A stretch of 51,834 nt of DNA, taken from NCBI GenBank assembly GCA_024762475.1, contig JANTHJ010000010.1, positions 1 through 51,834 on the forward strand. The letters run 5' to 3'. The position numbers and the translations under genes are program-made. Shown piece after piece: positions 28,147 through 36,617 of this stretch; position 1 is the stretch's first letter, and each line of letters starts with the position of its first letter. The stretch comes from Chromatiales bacterium (GTDB lineage: Bacteria; Pseudomonadota; Gammaproteobacteria; Chromatiales; Chromatiaceae). The notes under the pieces were generated by a model, which did not search any database, was not told the DNA's origin, and was given only the letters and a program-made list of their open reading frames with translations.

Positions 28147-28728
28147 ATGAGCAAGATTGTTGATGAGGTATTACAGGCAAATGAGGCCTATGCGGCGGAG
28201 TTCGGTGACAAGGCCAATCTACCGATGCCGCCGGGGCGGCGTTTTGCGGTGCTGACCTGCATGGACGCGCGGCTTGATCCGGCCAAGTTTGCCGGTTTGG
28301 CAGAAGGGGATGCGCATGTAATCCGCAATGCCGGTGGACGGGCGAGCGACGATGCCATCCGCTCTTTGGTGATTTCCTACAAGTTGCTGGGGACATGCGA
28401 GTGGTTCGTCATTCACCACACCGACTGCGGCATGGAAACCTTTACCAATGAGATCATGGCGGACCTGCTGTCGCGCAGCCTCAAGACCGCAACTATCGAC
28501 GAAAATGGATGGCATGACAGTGACGCGGGCGGTGGCACGGTCGAGGGAAGATTCATCCAGTGGCTAACCATCCCCAACCTCGAGCAGAGTGTGGTCGATG
28601 ATGTGCTGCGCATTCGCAATAATCCAATGGTGCCCCCGGACATTCCTGTTCATGGCTACATCTACGATTGTAAGAGTGGGCGTCTGATCGAGGTGCCGGA
28701 GGCCACCAAGGCGGGGCAGGCAGGCTGA
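28147..28728 (+). CDS. Beta-class carbonic anhydrase
   Basis: This 193-residue zinc enzyme interconverts CO2 and bicarbonate. Zinc ligands are Cys38 in TCMDARLDP (Asp40-Arg42 dyad), His91 and Cys94 in IHHTDCGM. The family block [17 protein letters not shown] lies between them. It is shorter than the E. coli Can protein and closer to the small bacterial type. GAGGAG precedes the ATG. Placement between the aldehyde oxidoreductase and formate dehydrogenase genes suggests it keeps CO2/bicarbonate in balance with formate oxidation or CO2 reduction, but it may simply be a neighbour. Confidence 0.9.
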   Translation: MSKIVDEVLQANEAYAAEFGDKANLPMPPGRRFAVLTCMDARLDPAKFAGLAEGDAHVIRNAGGRASDDAIRSLVISYKLLGTCEWFVIHHTDCGMETFTNEIMADLLSRSLKTATIDENGWHDSDAGGGTVEGRFIQWLTIPNLEQSVVDDVLRIRNNPMVPPDIPVHGYIYDCKSGRLIEVPEATKAGQAG

Positions 28729-28885
28729 ACTCTGCGGGAAAGGGTATTCGTATCATCAGGACCCTTGCGGAAAGCCGGTGCCGGGGCGAATGGCCTCTCG
28801 GCGGGATGCATACTGAGACCGTGAGAGCGGCTTCAGCCACGACGGGGGGTAGCGGCCCGTCCGCTTGTGGCGGGTGAGTCGCTGA

Positions 28886-29173
28886 ATGGACCAGCGCATC
28901 GAACGTGAGATGGGATTGGACCGTGCGGAGTTCCTGCGCTCGCTCGAGGCCCTCCTGGGTGGTCGGGATTGGCAATCAGAGGACGGTTGGTTGCAGTTCC
29001 GATGGGCGGGTCGCCCCGTCCGTATCCTGCTGCACCCCACGGGCGCACGCCGAATCGGGTCGCTGAGCCTGCCCATGACCCAGGTCGAAATCGATCTTCG
29101 CGCCCTGGATGAGGAAGAGGCAAGGGACTTTCTCGCTCGCTTCGACCGTGCCTTCCAACGGGGAGGCGGCTGA
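28886..29173 (+). CDS. Hypothetical protein before the formate dehydrogenase accessory genes
   Basis: A 95-residue soluble protein without Cys, signal or membrane segment (MDQRIEREMGLDRAEFLRSL; GRPVRILLHPTGARRIG; acidic LDEEEARDFLARFDRAF). I do not recognise the family. No ribosome site is strong. It ends just before the tandem dyads and sigma-54 promoter of DUF3305, so it belongs to a different transcript. The 157 bp upstream show no convincing promoter. Confidence 0.6.
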   Translation: MDQRIEREMGLDRAEFLRSLEALLGGRDWQSEDGWLQFRWAGRPVRILLHPTGARRIGSLSLPMTQVEIDLRALDEEEARDFLARFDRAFQRGGG

Positions 29174-29174
29174 T

Positions 29175-29222
29175 GGGTCAGTCTGTCTCTGATTCGATGG
29201 CCAGGCTGGGTCAATTCGACCC
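29175..29222 (+). promoter_or_regulatory. Tandem dyads upstream of DUF3305
   Basis: GGGTCAGTCTGTCTC (29175-29189) and GGGTCAATTCGACCC (29208-29222) start 33 bp apart. The second is the best dyad in the window (arms GGGTC and GACCC, centre AATTC). Its centre is 54 bp from the -12 C of the promoter. Proposed activator site. Confidence 0.7.
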
Positions 29223-29254
29223 TCCTTATCTTCTGCACGCCCGCTGTTTCGACG

Positions 29255-29270
29255 GGGCACGGAACTTGCT
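29255..29270 (+). promoter_or_regulatory. Sigma-54 promoter of the fdh accessory operon
   Basis: GGGCACGGAACTTGCT differs from the consensus only at the first base (G for T) and keeps GG-N10-GC. The expected start of transcription is near 29281, giving a 25-nt leader with AGGAG before the DUF3305 ATG. Confidence 0.82.
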
Positions 29271-29305
29271 GCGCTTCTCAATCGGAAGCCACAGGAGCGA
29301 CTGCC

Positions 29306-29821
29306 ATGCGACCGATCGAACTGACCGACCACGCGGAACCGCAACTCTCCGACATGCCGGTCTCGGTGATGCTGGAGCGAAGGCCCGCCCAGGTACGGGA
29401 GTGGGTCGATCACCTGTGGGAGGTGATCGGCGTGGTGGCGGGCTCGACGGACGGGGGCGGCGCCGAACCCGTGCTGCAGACCGAGCAAGGGGTAGAGCGC
29501 TTTCTGCATGGCGGGCTGCGGCTGAACCTCTATCCCGACGAATGCGAGAGCTACTACCACAACCTGATGTCGCCTCGCCCGAGTTGCTACGTGGTGGCCC
29601 GTCTGGACGACGAAGACGAGCGCCGACCCGATCCCTTCCTGGTGACCATGAGCTTCGACGCCGCGCATGCCTATCTGGAGGGAGACGACGAAATCTTTGC
29701 GGTGGAGATTCCGCCTGAGATCTATTGCTGGACCGAGGCGTTCGTGCTGAGCTACTACGCCCCCGAGAAACGACGCAAGCGCAAGCTGGTCAAGGGGTCG
29801 GCCGGGGCGAGGGAGCAGTGA
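29306..29821 (+). CDS. DUF3305 formate dehydrogenase-associated protein
   Basis: This 171-residue protein is recognised by MPVSVMLERRPAQVREW, HGGLRLNLYPDECESYYHNL, and EIPPEIYCWTEAFVLSYYAP, which fit DUF3305. The family is found beside DUF3306 in formate dehydrogenase operons; no biochemical role is established. No signal peptide, so it should act in the cytoplasm, perhaps in enzyme maturation. The stop overlaps the DUF3306 start (TGATG at 29819-29823). Leader has AGGAGCGACTGCC before the ATG. Confidence 0.85.
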   Translation: MRPIELTDHAEPQLSDMPVSVMLERRPAQVREWVDHLWEVIGVVAGSTDGGGAEPVLQTEQGVERFLHGGLRLNLYPDECESYYHNLMSPRPSCYVVARLDDEDERRPDPFLVTMSFDAAHAYLEGDDEIFAVEIPPEIYCWTEAFVLSYYAPEKRRKRKLVKGSAGAREQ

Positions 29822-30387
29822 TGAAACCGATCGACCCGGCATTTCGCGAGGCCGCAGACGACGAGCCCTTTCTGCAACGATTCCATCGGCGCAAGCTGGC
29901 GGCGCGCCGGGGAGAAGCGCTGCCCGATGAGCCCCTGCCCGGGAACCCCGCGACGCCCGCCTCGGCCGCGCCATCCGAGCCCGAGCCGCTGCTGACCGAC
30001 GAGGACATGCCGCCCATTGAATCGTTGAGCGCTGAATCGGACTTCAGCGGCTTTCTGTCGCCGGGTGTCAGTGAGGACCTGCGCCGCGTCGCGTTGCGAC
30101 GTCTGTGGCAGGTGGCCGACCTGGACTTTGTCGATGAGCTCGACATCTACGCGGGCGACTACACCTCGTTCGAGCCGCTGGGTGGCCTGGTCACGCAGGA
30201 GATGAGTCGTAGGTTGGAACTGGCCGCGCGCCGCGAGGCCGAACGGTTGGTCGAGGACCGACCGGCAGGTAACCCGGCCATCGACGAGCAGGCCGAGGAC
30301 GAACGCGCAGACGCGACTGCACCAGATGAGAGGCCCCAGCAGATAACGCGGGTGGCGGAGCCGGAGGAGCAGACCGATGCAGGCTGA
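29821..30387 (+). CDS. DUF3306 formate dehydrogenase-associated protein
   Basis: This 188-residue protein opens with an FLQRFHRRKLAARRGEA block and a Pro/Ala/Glu-rich linker, followed by MPPIESLSAESDFSGFL and RRVALRRLWQVADLDFVDEL, the DUF3306 core. The tail is acidic and probably disordered. The family accompanies DUF3305 and a four-cluster ferredoxin upstream of Fdh genes. The function is unknown. It overlaps the next gene by 11 bp (30377-30387), so translation is probably coupled. Confidence 0.82.
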   Translation: MKPIDPAFREAADDEPFLQRFHRRKLAARRGEALPDEPLPGNPATPASAAPSEPEPLLTDEDMPPIESLSAESDFSGFLSPGVSEDLRRVALRRLWQVADLDFVDELDIYAGDYTSFEPLGGLVTQEMSRRLELAARREAERLVEDRPAGNPAIDEQAEDERADATAPDERPQQITRVAEPEEQTDAG

Positions 30388-32005
30388 AGATCAGCTACGG
30401 GCAAGGCGTAATGCCGAGGCGCGTGACCGCGCCCTGAGCAAGGCCGGGGACATGCAGACCGGGTCAGGCGGCAGCGTGACCTACCGATCCGAGGGGCGGA
30501 TCCTGGTGATCGGCGGCGAGGAGGCGCTGCTGTTCGCGCCGCGCCTGCTGCCGGAACTCAAGCCCGAGGTGTTGGTGACCGACGGCAGCGATGAGTCGAG
30601 CGTCCCGTCGGTCGCCCTGGCGGGCCGGCGTTGTGCCATCCAGGGTCACTTGGGGGCCTTCGAGATCGACCTCGGCGAGCCAGGAAGGCCGGGCCATCAG
30701 CGCCTGGTCTGCGACCTGATCCTCGACCTGACGACAGAGGGTATGGTCCCGACGGATCTTCCACCGCCTGGGTATTTCCGCAGTGATACCGAGCCGCTGA
30801 CACTCGACGGCATGGTGGATGAGCTCAAGGAGATGGTAGGCACCTTCGAGAAGCCGCGCTATTTCCAGTACGACCCGGATCGCTGTGCGCATGACCGCAA
30901 CGGCGTGACCGGCTGTACGCGCTGCCTGGATGCCTGCCCCGCCGAGGCGATCACCTCGCTGGGGGAACGCATCGAGGTGAACCCCTGGCTGTGTCAGGGC
31001 GGCGGTGCTTGCGCCAGCGTCTGCCCCTCGGGCGCCATCGAGTACAGCATGCCGCTGGCCGAGTCCCTGCAGGAGCGGGTGCGGCGGATGCTCAAGACCT
31101 ACCGCGACGCCGGGGGCACGGGCGCGGTGCTCTGCTTCCACACCGAGGACGCGGCAGACAGTATCCCGGCACGGCCGGAGCTGCTCCCGGTGGTGGTCGA
31201 GGAACTGGCCAGCGTTGGACCCGAACTGCTGCTCGGCGCGCTGGCCTATGGGGCGGCACAGGTCTGGCTATGGCAGGAGGGCGACCTGCCCGCACGGTCC
31301 CGTTGCGCCATCGAGGCGCAGCTGGCCTGGATCGGCCCCCTGCTCGAGTCGCAGGGCTATGCCGCCGATGTGCTGCGGCTGACGGATGCCGATCGCGCCT
31401 CCGGATCACCGGAAGCGGCCATGTCAGAAGACTTCGAGGCCGCCTCGTTCGCGCCGGCAGGCGACAAGCGCCAGCGCCTTTTTGCGCCGATCGATCACCT
31501 GCATGCCCAGGGGACGAAACCATTGCCGATGGTCGAGCTGGACGCCGGCGCGCCCTTTGGCACGGCGGGTATCAGCGACTCCCGCTGCACTCTTTGCATG
31601 GCCTGTGTGGGCGCCTGCCCTGGTCATGCCCTGCAGCCGGCTGGCGAGGAACCCGGGATCGATTTTGTCGAGGCCAACTGCCTACAGTGCGGCATTTGTA
31701 CCCGCACCTGCCCTGAGGATGCCATCTGGATCAGTCCACGGCTGTTGTTCGATGTCGAGGCCCGGCGCCGGCCGCGGGCACTGCATCGGGAGCCGGCTTT
31801 CGAGTGCGTGCGCTGCGGTAAGCCCTTCGGTACGCGCAGGATGGTGGACACAGTGCTGGAGCGGCTGAAGGGCAATCCCATGTTTACCACCGCCCGAGCC
31901 CGTAATCGGCTGAGGATGTGCGAGGAATGCCGGGTGGTCGACATGGCGGAAGACCAGGAAAGCGAACTCTTCGGACCAAAGGGGGAGCGGCGTCATGCGA
32001 GATGA
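30377..32005 (+). CDS. Polyferredoxin-type 4Fe-4S protein of the fdh accessory operon
   Basis: This 542-residue soluble protein has paired cluster motifs near residues 175-215 (CTRCLDACPAEAI; CQGGGACASVCPSGAI) and near 400-445 (CTLCMACVGACPGHAL; CLQCGICTRTCPEDAI). It also has two CxxC pairs near the C-terminus (CVRCGKP and CEECRVV) that could bind zinc or another cluster. The N-terminal 150 residues resemble nothing I can name. It may deliver electrons to the formate dehydrogenase during maturation or catalysis. It overlaps the TorD gene by 11 bp. Confidence 0.83.
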   Translation: MQAEDQLRARRNAEARDRALSKAGDMQTGSGGSVTYRSEGRILVIGGEEALLFAPRLLPELKPEVLVTDGSDESSVPSVALAGRRCAIQGHLGAFEIDLGEPGRPGHQRLVCDLILDLTTEGMVPTDLPPPGYFRSDTEPLTLDGMVDELKEMVGTFEKPRYFQYDPDRCAHDRNGVTGCTRCLDACPAEAITSLGERIEVNPWLCQGGGACASVCPSGAIEYSMPLAESLQERVRRMLKTYRDAGGTGAVLCFHTEDAADSIPARPELLPVVVEELASVGPELLLGALAYGAAQVWLWQEGDLPARSRCAIEAQLAWIGPLLESQGYAADVLRLTDADRASGSPEAAMSEDFEAASFAPAGDKRQRLFAPIDHLHAQGTKPLPMVELDAGAPFGTAGISDSRCTLCMACVGACPGHALQPAGEEPGIDFVEANCLQCGICTRTCPEDAIWISPRLLFDVEARRRPRALHREPAFECVRCGKPFGTRRMVDTVLERLKGNPMFTTARARNRLRMCEECRVVDMAEDQESELFGPKGERRHAR

Positions 32006-32624
32006 ACCGATGATGGACGGTCAGGTTCCGGTGGTCGGCACCCCGGCGGACGCAGTACAGGGCAGCGAGCGCGTTCTCTTGTACCGACTGCTCGCCTCGC
32101 TGCTGCGGCAGCCGCCACGCGAGGAGATGCTCACCTACCTTCGGACGCTGGAGACCGGGAGCGGGGAGGGGGGCGAGATGGGTGTGGCGTTGCAGATGTT
32201 GGGCCTGGCGGCTCGCAGTTCCACGCCGGGAAGGATCGACGACGAGTTCCATGAGCTGTTCATCGGACTGGGAAGAGGTGAGTTGGTGCCTTACGGTTCC
32301 TGGTATCTGACGGGCTACCTGATGGAGCAGCCATTGGCGCGGCTGCGCGAGGACATGGCGCGGCTGGGCTTCGTCCGTGAAAGCACCTCGAGTGAGCCGG
32401 AAGACCATATCGCCTCGGCAATGGAGGTGATGTCCTTCCTGGCCGAGGGGCCGGAGCCGCTTTCGGTCCAGGCCGCTTTCCACGATGTCCACCTGGCACC
32501 CTGGGTGGGACGATTCTTCGAGGACCTGGCGCAGGCCCGCGCGGCGGTGTTCTATCGTTCGGTGGCGCGATTGGGTGCGCTATTCGTCGAGAGTGAGCGA
32601 TTATTGCTGGAGGGGGCGAACTGA
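31995..32624 (+). CDS. TorD/DmsD-family molybdoenzyme chaperone
   Basis: This all-helical chaperone of 209 residues has the TorD-family blocks LYRLLASLLRQPP, EFHELFIGLGRGELVPYGSWY and EDHIASAMEVMSFLAEG, with FFEDLAQARAAVFYRSVA near the C-terminus. Such proteins bind the Tat signal of a partner and hold it until the cofactor is inserted. The partner is probably the Tat-signal-bearing formate dehydrogenase alpha subunit downstream. It ends the accessory transcript; an 860-bp stretch without genes follows. Confidence 0.88.
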   Translation: MRDEPMMDGQVPVVGTPADAVQGSERVLLYRLLASLLRQPPREEMLTYLRTLETGSGEGGEMGVALQMLGLAARSSTPGRIDDEFHELFIGLGRGELVPYGSWYLTGYLMEQPLARLREDMARLGFVRESTSSEPEDHIASAMEVMSFLAEGPEPLSVQAAFHDVHLAPWVGRFFEDLAQARAAVFYRSVARLGALFVESERLLLEGAN

Positions 32625-32656
32625 GGGCATCCCGATATCACGATGATGGGTTGCTG

Positions 32657-33117
32657 CCGCCTGACGGCGGGTTGTTGCTGAAAGCGCGCGGCGGCGCGCA
32701 CTCGCCCTACTTTGACTCGCGCTACGCGCTCACCCTTCGGGCCGGCCTGTGGCCGTTCAAGGCGACAAGCCGCCGTAGTCTTTGCTTGCCCAAAGAAAAG
32801 TAGGCAAAAGAAAGGGCACCCCAAGGCTTGCCCTTCGCTGCGCTCCGGGTGCCCTGCGTGCCTCGGAGAAACGCGGCGCTCGGCTGCGCCAAGGGGGAGG
32901 GGGCGCTCCGTAGCCAGATCGGTGCGCCGGGTGTGACTGCAAGCCGCCGAGCAACGCAGCGGGCGCCCGGGACAAGCGAGGGGTGTTTGAGCCCATCGAA
33001 GATGGGCGAGTTCCCGAGCGCGGGCGACTGCGAGTAGCGCAGGGAAGCCCTGGCTTCGCCAGGGTCGGCTTGCTGGAACCGAGCGCTTTTGGTTACTTTT
33101 GGCGCGTCAAAAGTAAC
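32657..33117. repeat. Structured non-coding element in the 860-bp intergenic stretch
   Basis: Nothing here looks like a real gene, though open frames exist on both strands. It begins with a CCGCC/GGCGG hairpin (32657-32670). It then carries CTTTGCTTGCCCAAAGAAAAG, a GGCAAAAGAAAGGGCACC block, and a CCCTGGC/GCCAGGG hairpin (33048-33064). It ends with GTTACTTTTG/CAAAAGTAAC (33092-33101 and 33108-33117). I recall similar stretches scattered in gammaproteobacterial genomes, often mis-annotated as hypothetical proteins, but no search was possible. The remaining 33118-33390 has no clear gene and holds the upstream region of the fdh promoter. Confidence 0.45.
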
Positions 33118-33275
33118 GAGGAGACTTGCCTCGCCACCGGACGGCAACTCGTAGCCAGCACGACAACCGTCGCAACTCATCTTCCGCAGGGCGGTGGCAC
33201 GATCTCCCGATCGAGAGTTCTTTCTCGCCGGCCAGTTCTTCCTCTGCGTCACCGGTCTCGTCGGCAGGCTTGCGC

Positions 33276-33290
33276 TGAACCTTCTGACCC
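33276..33290 (+). promoter_or_regulatory. Weak dyad upstream of the fdh promoter
   Basis: TGAACCTTCTGACCC has the GACCC right arm of the dyad seen at the other sigma-54 promoters but a poor left arm. A match 33 bp away was not found. Its centre is 125 bp from the -12 C. It is listed as a possible site only. Confidence 0.3.
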
Positions 33291-33393
33291 ATCGCCAAGC
33301 CCAAATCGCACCCTGCCCACGCATCCGGTAGCGATTCGCACAACATCCTTATCCATATCGTTCCCTTCTTGTCATTCCTTTCCACCTCCGATT

Positions 33394-33409
33394 GGTATCG
33401 CCCTTGCAG
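33394..33409 (+). promoter_or_regulatory. Sigma-54 promoter of the formate dehydrogenase operon
   Basis: TGGTATCGCCCTTGCA keeps GG-N10-GC and the TTGCA -12 element; the -24 side (TGGTATC for TGGCACG) is weaker. The expected transcript start is near 33420, 65 nt before the Tat-peptide gene. Confidence 0.7.
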
Positions 33410-33484
33410 GCTATCTGATGGATTCGGTACCGGCGCGTCTGGCACGCGCCATCACAACCTCAATATCGAGCAGAGGGCGGCACC

Positions 33485-33697
33485 ATGACAGACGAGCGCA
33501 ACGGGCAGGGCAAGACCCGCAGAGATTTTCTGAAGGACGTGACGATAGCTGGCGGCGGACTGGCTGCAACGGCAGTGCTGCCCGGCGCTGCAATGGCTGC
33601 GGTCGATCGGGGTGCGGAGAAGGCGGGGGGAGAGGGCGAGGAAGGCTACCGGCTGACCGAGCACGTCTCACGTTATTACGAAACGCTCAAGCGCTGA
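33485..33697 (+). CDS. Small Tat-signal protein of formate dehydrogenase regions
   Basis: This 70-residue protein consists of a twin-arginine signal (KTRRDFLKDVTIAGGGLAA) and a short tail (YRLTEHVSRYYETLKR). It matches the family called formate dehydrogenase region TAT target (TIGR02811-type), always found just before the alpha subunit. The role is unknown; it might assist Tat export or become a small subunit. It is the first gene after the sigma-54 promoter and 12 bp before the alpha subunit. Confidence 0.85.
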   Translation: MTDERNGQGKTRRDFLKDVTIAGGGLAATAVLPGAAMAAVDRGAEKAGGEGEEGYRLTEHVSRYYETLKR

Positions 33698-33709
33698 GGG
33701 GAGCGGCAG

Positions 33710-36604
33710 ATGAAACTCAAAAAGATATCCGAAAGCATTGAGCCGGCGGTCACTGTGGAGCCCAAGGCGGCAACGAAGCGGGCGCCAGGACTGAGCCGCC
33801 GCGACTTTCTGCGCAACACGGGCGTCATCGGTGGCAGTGCGGCCTTGGGCAGTCTGTTGGCACCTGCGATGGTGCAGCGCGCCGAGGCCGCCGCGGAGTC
33901 GCAGGCGCAAGGGGCAGTCAAACAGGTCAAGACCATCTGCACCCATTGCTCGGTGGGCTGCGGCATCATCGCCGAGGTACGCAGTGGTGTCTGGGAGGGT
34001 CAGGAGCCCGCCTTCGATCATCCCTTCAACCTGGGGGCACACTGCGCCAAGGGTGCCTCGGTGCGCGAGCACGGTCACGGCGAGCGTCGCCTCAAGTACC
34101 CGACCAAGCTGGTGGACGGCAAGTGGAAACGGGTCTCCTGGGACGAGGCGATCAACGAGATCGGTGACAGGCTGCTGACGATCCGCAAGGAGTCCAGCCC
34201 CGACTCGGTCTACTGGCTCGGCTCGGCCAAGCACAATAACGAGCAGGCCTACCTGTTCCGCAAGCTGGCCGCCATGTGGGGCACCAACAACGTCGATCAC
34301 CAGGCGCGTATCTGTCATTCGACCACCGTGGCCGGGGTGGCCAACACCTGGGGCTACGGTGCGATGACCAATTCCTACAACGATATCCACAACTCGAAGT
34401 CGATTCTGTTGATCGGCTCCAACCCCGCCGAGGCGCACCCGGTGGCCCTGCAGCACATCTTCAAGGCCAAGGAGGAGAACAATGCGCCGATCGTGGTTAT
34501 CGACCCCCGGTTCACCCGCACGGCGGCGCATGCCAATCACTTCCTGCGCATCCGTCCCGGTACCGACGTGCCGATCATCTGGGGCATGCTCTGGCATATC
34601 TTCCAGAACAACTGGCAGGACGAGACCTTTATCCGCCAGCGGGTCTATGGCATGGACGAGGTCAAGGCCGAGGTGGCCAAGTGGACCCCCGACGAGGTGG
34701 AACGGGTCACCGGGGTGCCGGAACAACAGGTCTTTGCGGCCACCAAGGTGATGGCGGACAACCGACCCGGTACCTTCATCTGGTGCATGGGTGGGACCCA
34801 GCACACCATCGGCAACAACAATACCCGGGCCTACTGCATCTTCCAGCTGGCGCTGGGCAACATGGGTGTGTCCGGCGGCGGGGCCAACATCTTCCGTGGC
34901 CACGACAACGTGCAGGGTGCGACCGACCTGGGCGTGCTGGCCAATACGCTCCCCGGTTACTACGGCCTGGCACCCGGCTCCTGGGGCCACTGGTCAAGGG
35001 TCTGGGATCTGGACCTGGACTGGGTCAAGGGCCGTTTCGACGACGGCAGCTACGAGAAGAAGGGCGACAAGGCCGTACCGGTGATGAACACCAAGGGGAT
35101 TCCGGTCTCGCGTTGGATCGATGGAGTGCTCGAGGACAAGGCCAATATCGCGCAGAAGGACAATATCCGCGCCATGATCTTCTGGGGCCACGCCCCCAAC
35201 TCGCAAACCCGCGGCCCCGAGATGAAACAGGCGATGGAGAAGCTCGACCTGCTGGTGGTGGTCGATCCCTATCCGACCCTGTCGGCGGTGATGCACGACC
35301 GCAAGGAGGGCGTCTATCTGCTGCCAGCCTGCACCCAGTTCGAGACCTATGGCTCGGTGACCGCATCCAACCGCAGCCTGCAATGGCGTGACAAGGTGAT
35401 CGACCCGCTGTTCGAGTCGTTGCCCGATCACACCATCATGTACAAGCTGGCGAAGAAGCTCGGCATCGCCGACCAGCTGTGCAAGCACATCCAGGTCAAT
35501 AACGACGAGCCACTGTTGGAGGACATCACGCGCGAGTTCAATCGCGGCATGTGGACCATCGGTTATACCGGCCAGAGTCCAGAGCGCCTGAAGCTGCAGC
35601 AGCAGCATTGGGGCACCTTCGACTACACCTCGCTGGCCGCCGAAGGCGGGCCCTGCGATGGAGAGTACTACGGGTTGCCCTGGCCCTGCTGGGGCAACCC
35701 GGAGATGAAGCATCCTGGGACACCCAATCTATACGATGGCAGCAAGCCGGTGGCCAAGGGCGGCCTGACCTTCCGCGCCCGCTTTGGGGTGGAACGCAAT
35801 GGGGTCAACCTGCTTGCCGAAGGCTTCTACTCCAAGGGCTCGGAGATCAAGGATGGCTATCCCGAGTTCACCGACAAGCTGCTCAAGAAGCTGGGCTGGT
35901 GGAAGGATCTGACGCCCGAGGAGCAGCAGGCAGCCGAGGGCAGGAACTGGAAGACCGATCTCTCCGGCGGCATACAGCGGGTGGCGATCAGGCGCGGCTG
36001 CGCACCCTTCGGCAACGCCAAGGCACGGGCGGTGGTCTGGACCTTCCCGGATCCTGTGCCGATTCACCGCGAGCCACTCTACACCAGTCGGCGGGATCTG
36101 GTGAGCAAGTACCCGACCTATGAGGACCGGAAGTCCTTCTGGCGGCTGCCGACCCGTTATGGCTCGATTCAGGCGACCGACTATTCCAAGGACTTCCCGA
36201 TCGTGCTCACGTCCGGGCGCCTGGTCGAATACGAGGGCGGAGGCGACGAGTCGCGTTCCAATCCCTGGCTCGCCGAGCTGCAGCAGCACATGTATGCCGA
36301 AATCAACCCGCGCGACGCCAACAACGTCGGGATACGCGACGGCGACACTATCTGGCTCGAGACCCCAGAGGGCAAGGTCAAGGTGCAGGCGATGGTGACC
36401 CGGCGCGTTGCCCCGGGCGTGGCCTTCATGCCTTTCCACTTCGGCGGGGTCTTCGAGGGTCGCGATCTGCGCGACAAGTATCCCAAGGGGGCCGATCCCT
36501 ATGTGCTGGGTGAGGCGGCCAATACTGCCTTCACCTACGGTTACGACTCGGTGACCCAGATGCAGGAAACCAAGTGCAGCCTGTGCCGCATCCAGAAGGC
36601 CTGA
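33710..36604 (+). CDS. fdhA: Formate dehydrogenase alpha (catalytic) subunit
   Basis: This 964-residue Mo/W-bis-PGD enzyme oxidises formate, or reduces CO2, on the periplasmic side. A Tat signal is present (LSRRDFLRNTGVIGGSAALG, about residues 25-45). A [4Fe-4S] motif CTHCSVGCGII near residue 80 ends with a further Cys in GAHCAKG. The metal ligand is Cys202 in RICHSTTVAGVANTWG, where FdnG-type enzymes have selenocysteine, so no UGA recoding is needed. The C-terminal block MQETKCSLCRI is as in Fdh3-type enzymes. The beta subunit starts 13 bp downstream. Confidence 0.95.
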   Translation: MKLKKISESIEPAVTVEPKAATKRAPGLSRRDFLRNTGVIGGSAALGSLLAPAMVQRAEAAAESQAQGAVKQVKTICTHCSVGCGIIAEVRSGVWEGQEPAFDHPFNLGAHCAKGASVREHGHGERRLKYPTKLVDGKWKRVSWDEAINEIGDRLLTIRKESSPDSVYWLGSAKHNNEQAYLFRKLAAMWGTNNVDHQARICHSTTVAGVANTWGYGAMTNSYNDIHNSKSILLIGSNPAEAHPVALQHIFKAKEENNAPIVVIDPRFTRTAAHANHFLRIRPGTDVPIIWGMLWHIFQNNWQDETFIRQRVYGMDEVKAEVAKWTPDEVERVTGVPEQQVFAATKVMADNRPGTFIWCMGGTQHTIGNNNTRAYCIFQLALGNMGVSGGGANIFRGHDNVQGATDLGVLANTLPGYYGLAPGSWGHWSRVWDLDLDWVKGRFDDGSYEKKGDKAVPVMNTKGIPVSRWIDGVLEDKANIAQKDNIRAMIFWGHAPNSQTRGPEMKQAMEKLDLLVVVDPYPTLSAVMHDRKEGVYLLPACTQFETYGSVTASNRSLQWRDKVIDPLFESLPDHTIMYKLAKKLGIADQLCKHIQVNNDEPLLEDITREFNRGMWTIGYTGQSPERLKLQQQHWGTFDYTSLAAEGGPCDGEYYGLPWPCWGNPEMKHPGTPNLYDGSKPVAKGGLTFRARFGVERNGVNLLAEGFYSKGSEIKDGYPEFTDKLLKKLGWWKDLTPEEQQAAEGRNWKTDLSGGIQRVAIRRGCAPFGNAKARAVVWTFPDPVPIHREPLYTSRRDLVSKYPTYEDRKSFWRLPTRYGSIQATDYSKDFPIVLTSGRLVEYEGGGDESRSNPWLAELQQHMYAEINPRDANNVGIRDGDTIWLETPEGKVKVQAMVTRRVAPGVAFMPFHFGGVFEGRDLRDKYPKGADPYVLGEAANTAFTYGYDSVTQMQETKCSLCRIQKA

Positions 36605-36617
36605 GGAGAGACTGACC

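Noticed and set aside
28740-28885. Sigma-54 promoter before the 95-residue gene at 28886
   Set aside because: The only GG-N10-GC match (TGGCGGGTGAGTCGCT) has a poor -12 element and lies directly on the start codon, so no usable promoter.
29173-29718. A plus-strand frame starting at 29173 that overlaps DUF3305
   Set aside because: It would cover the sigma-54 promoter and dyads, and its later part is Arg-rich out-of-frame sequence of DUF3305.
33107-33445. A 112-codon minus-strand frame in the fdh upstream region
   Set aside because: No family resemblance, and it would lie across the sigma-54 promoter and the hairpin; I see no ribosome site that decides a start.
32983-33741. A plus-strand frame across the structured element into the fdh operon
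   Set aside because: Low-complexity Arg/Ser/Pro product overlapping the Tat-peptide gene in another frame.
34303-34330. Possible selenocysteine (UGA) codon in formate dehydrogenase
   Set aside because: The metal-ligand codon at 34313-34315 is TGT (Cys202), and no in-frame TGA occurs; no SECIS is needed.
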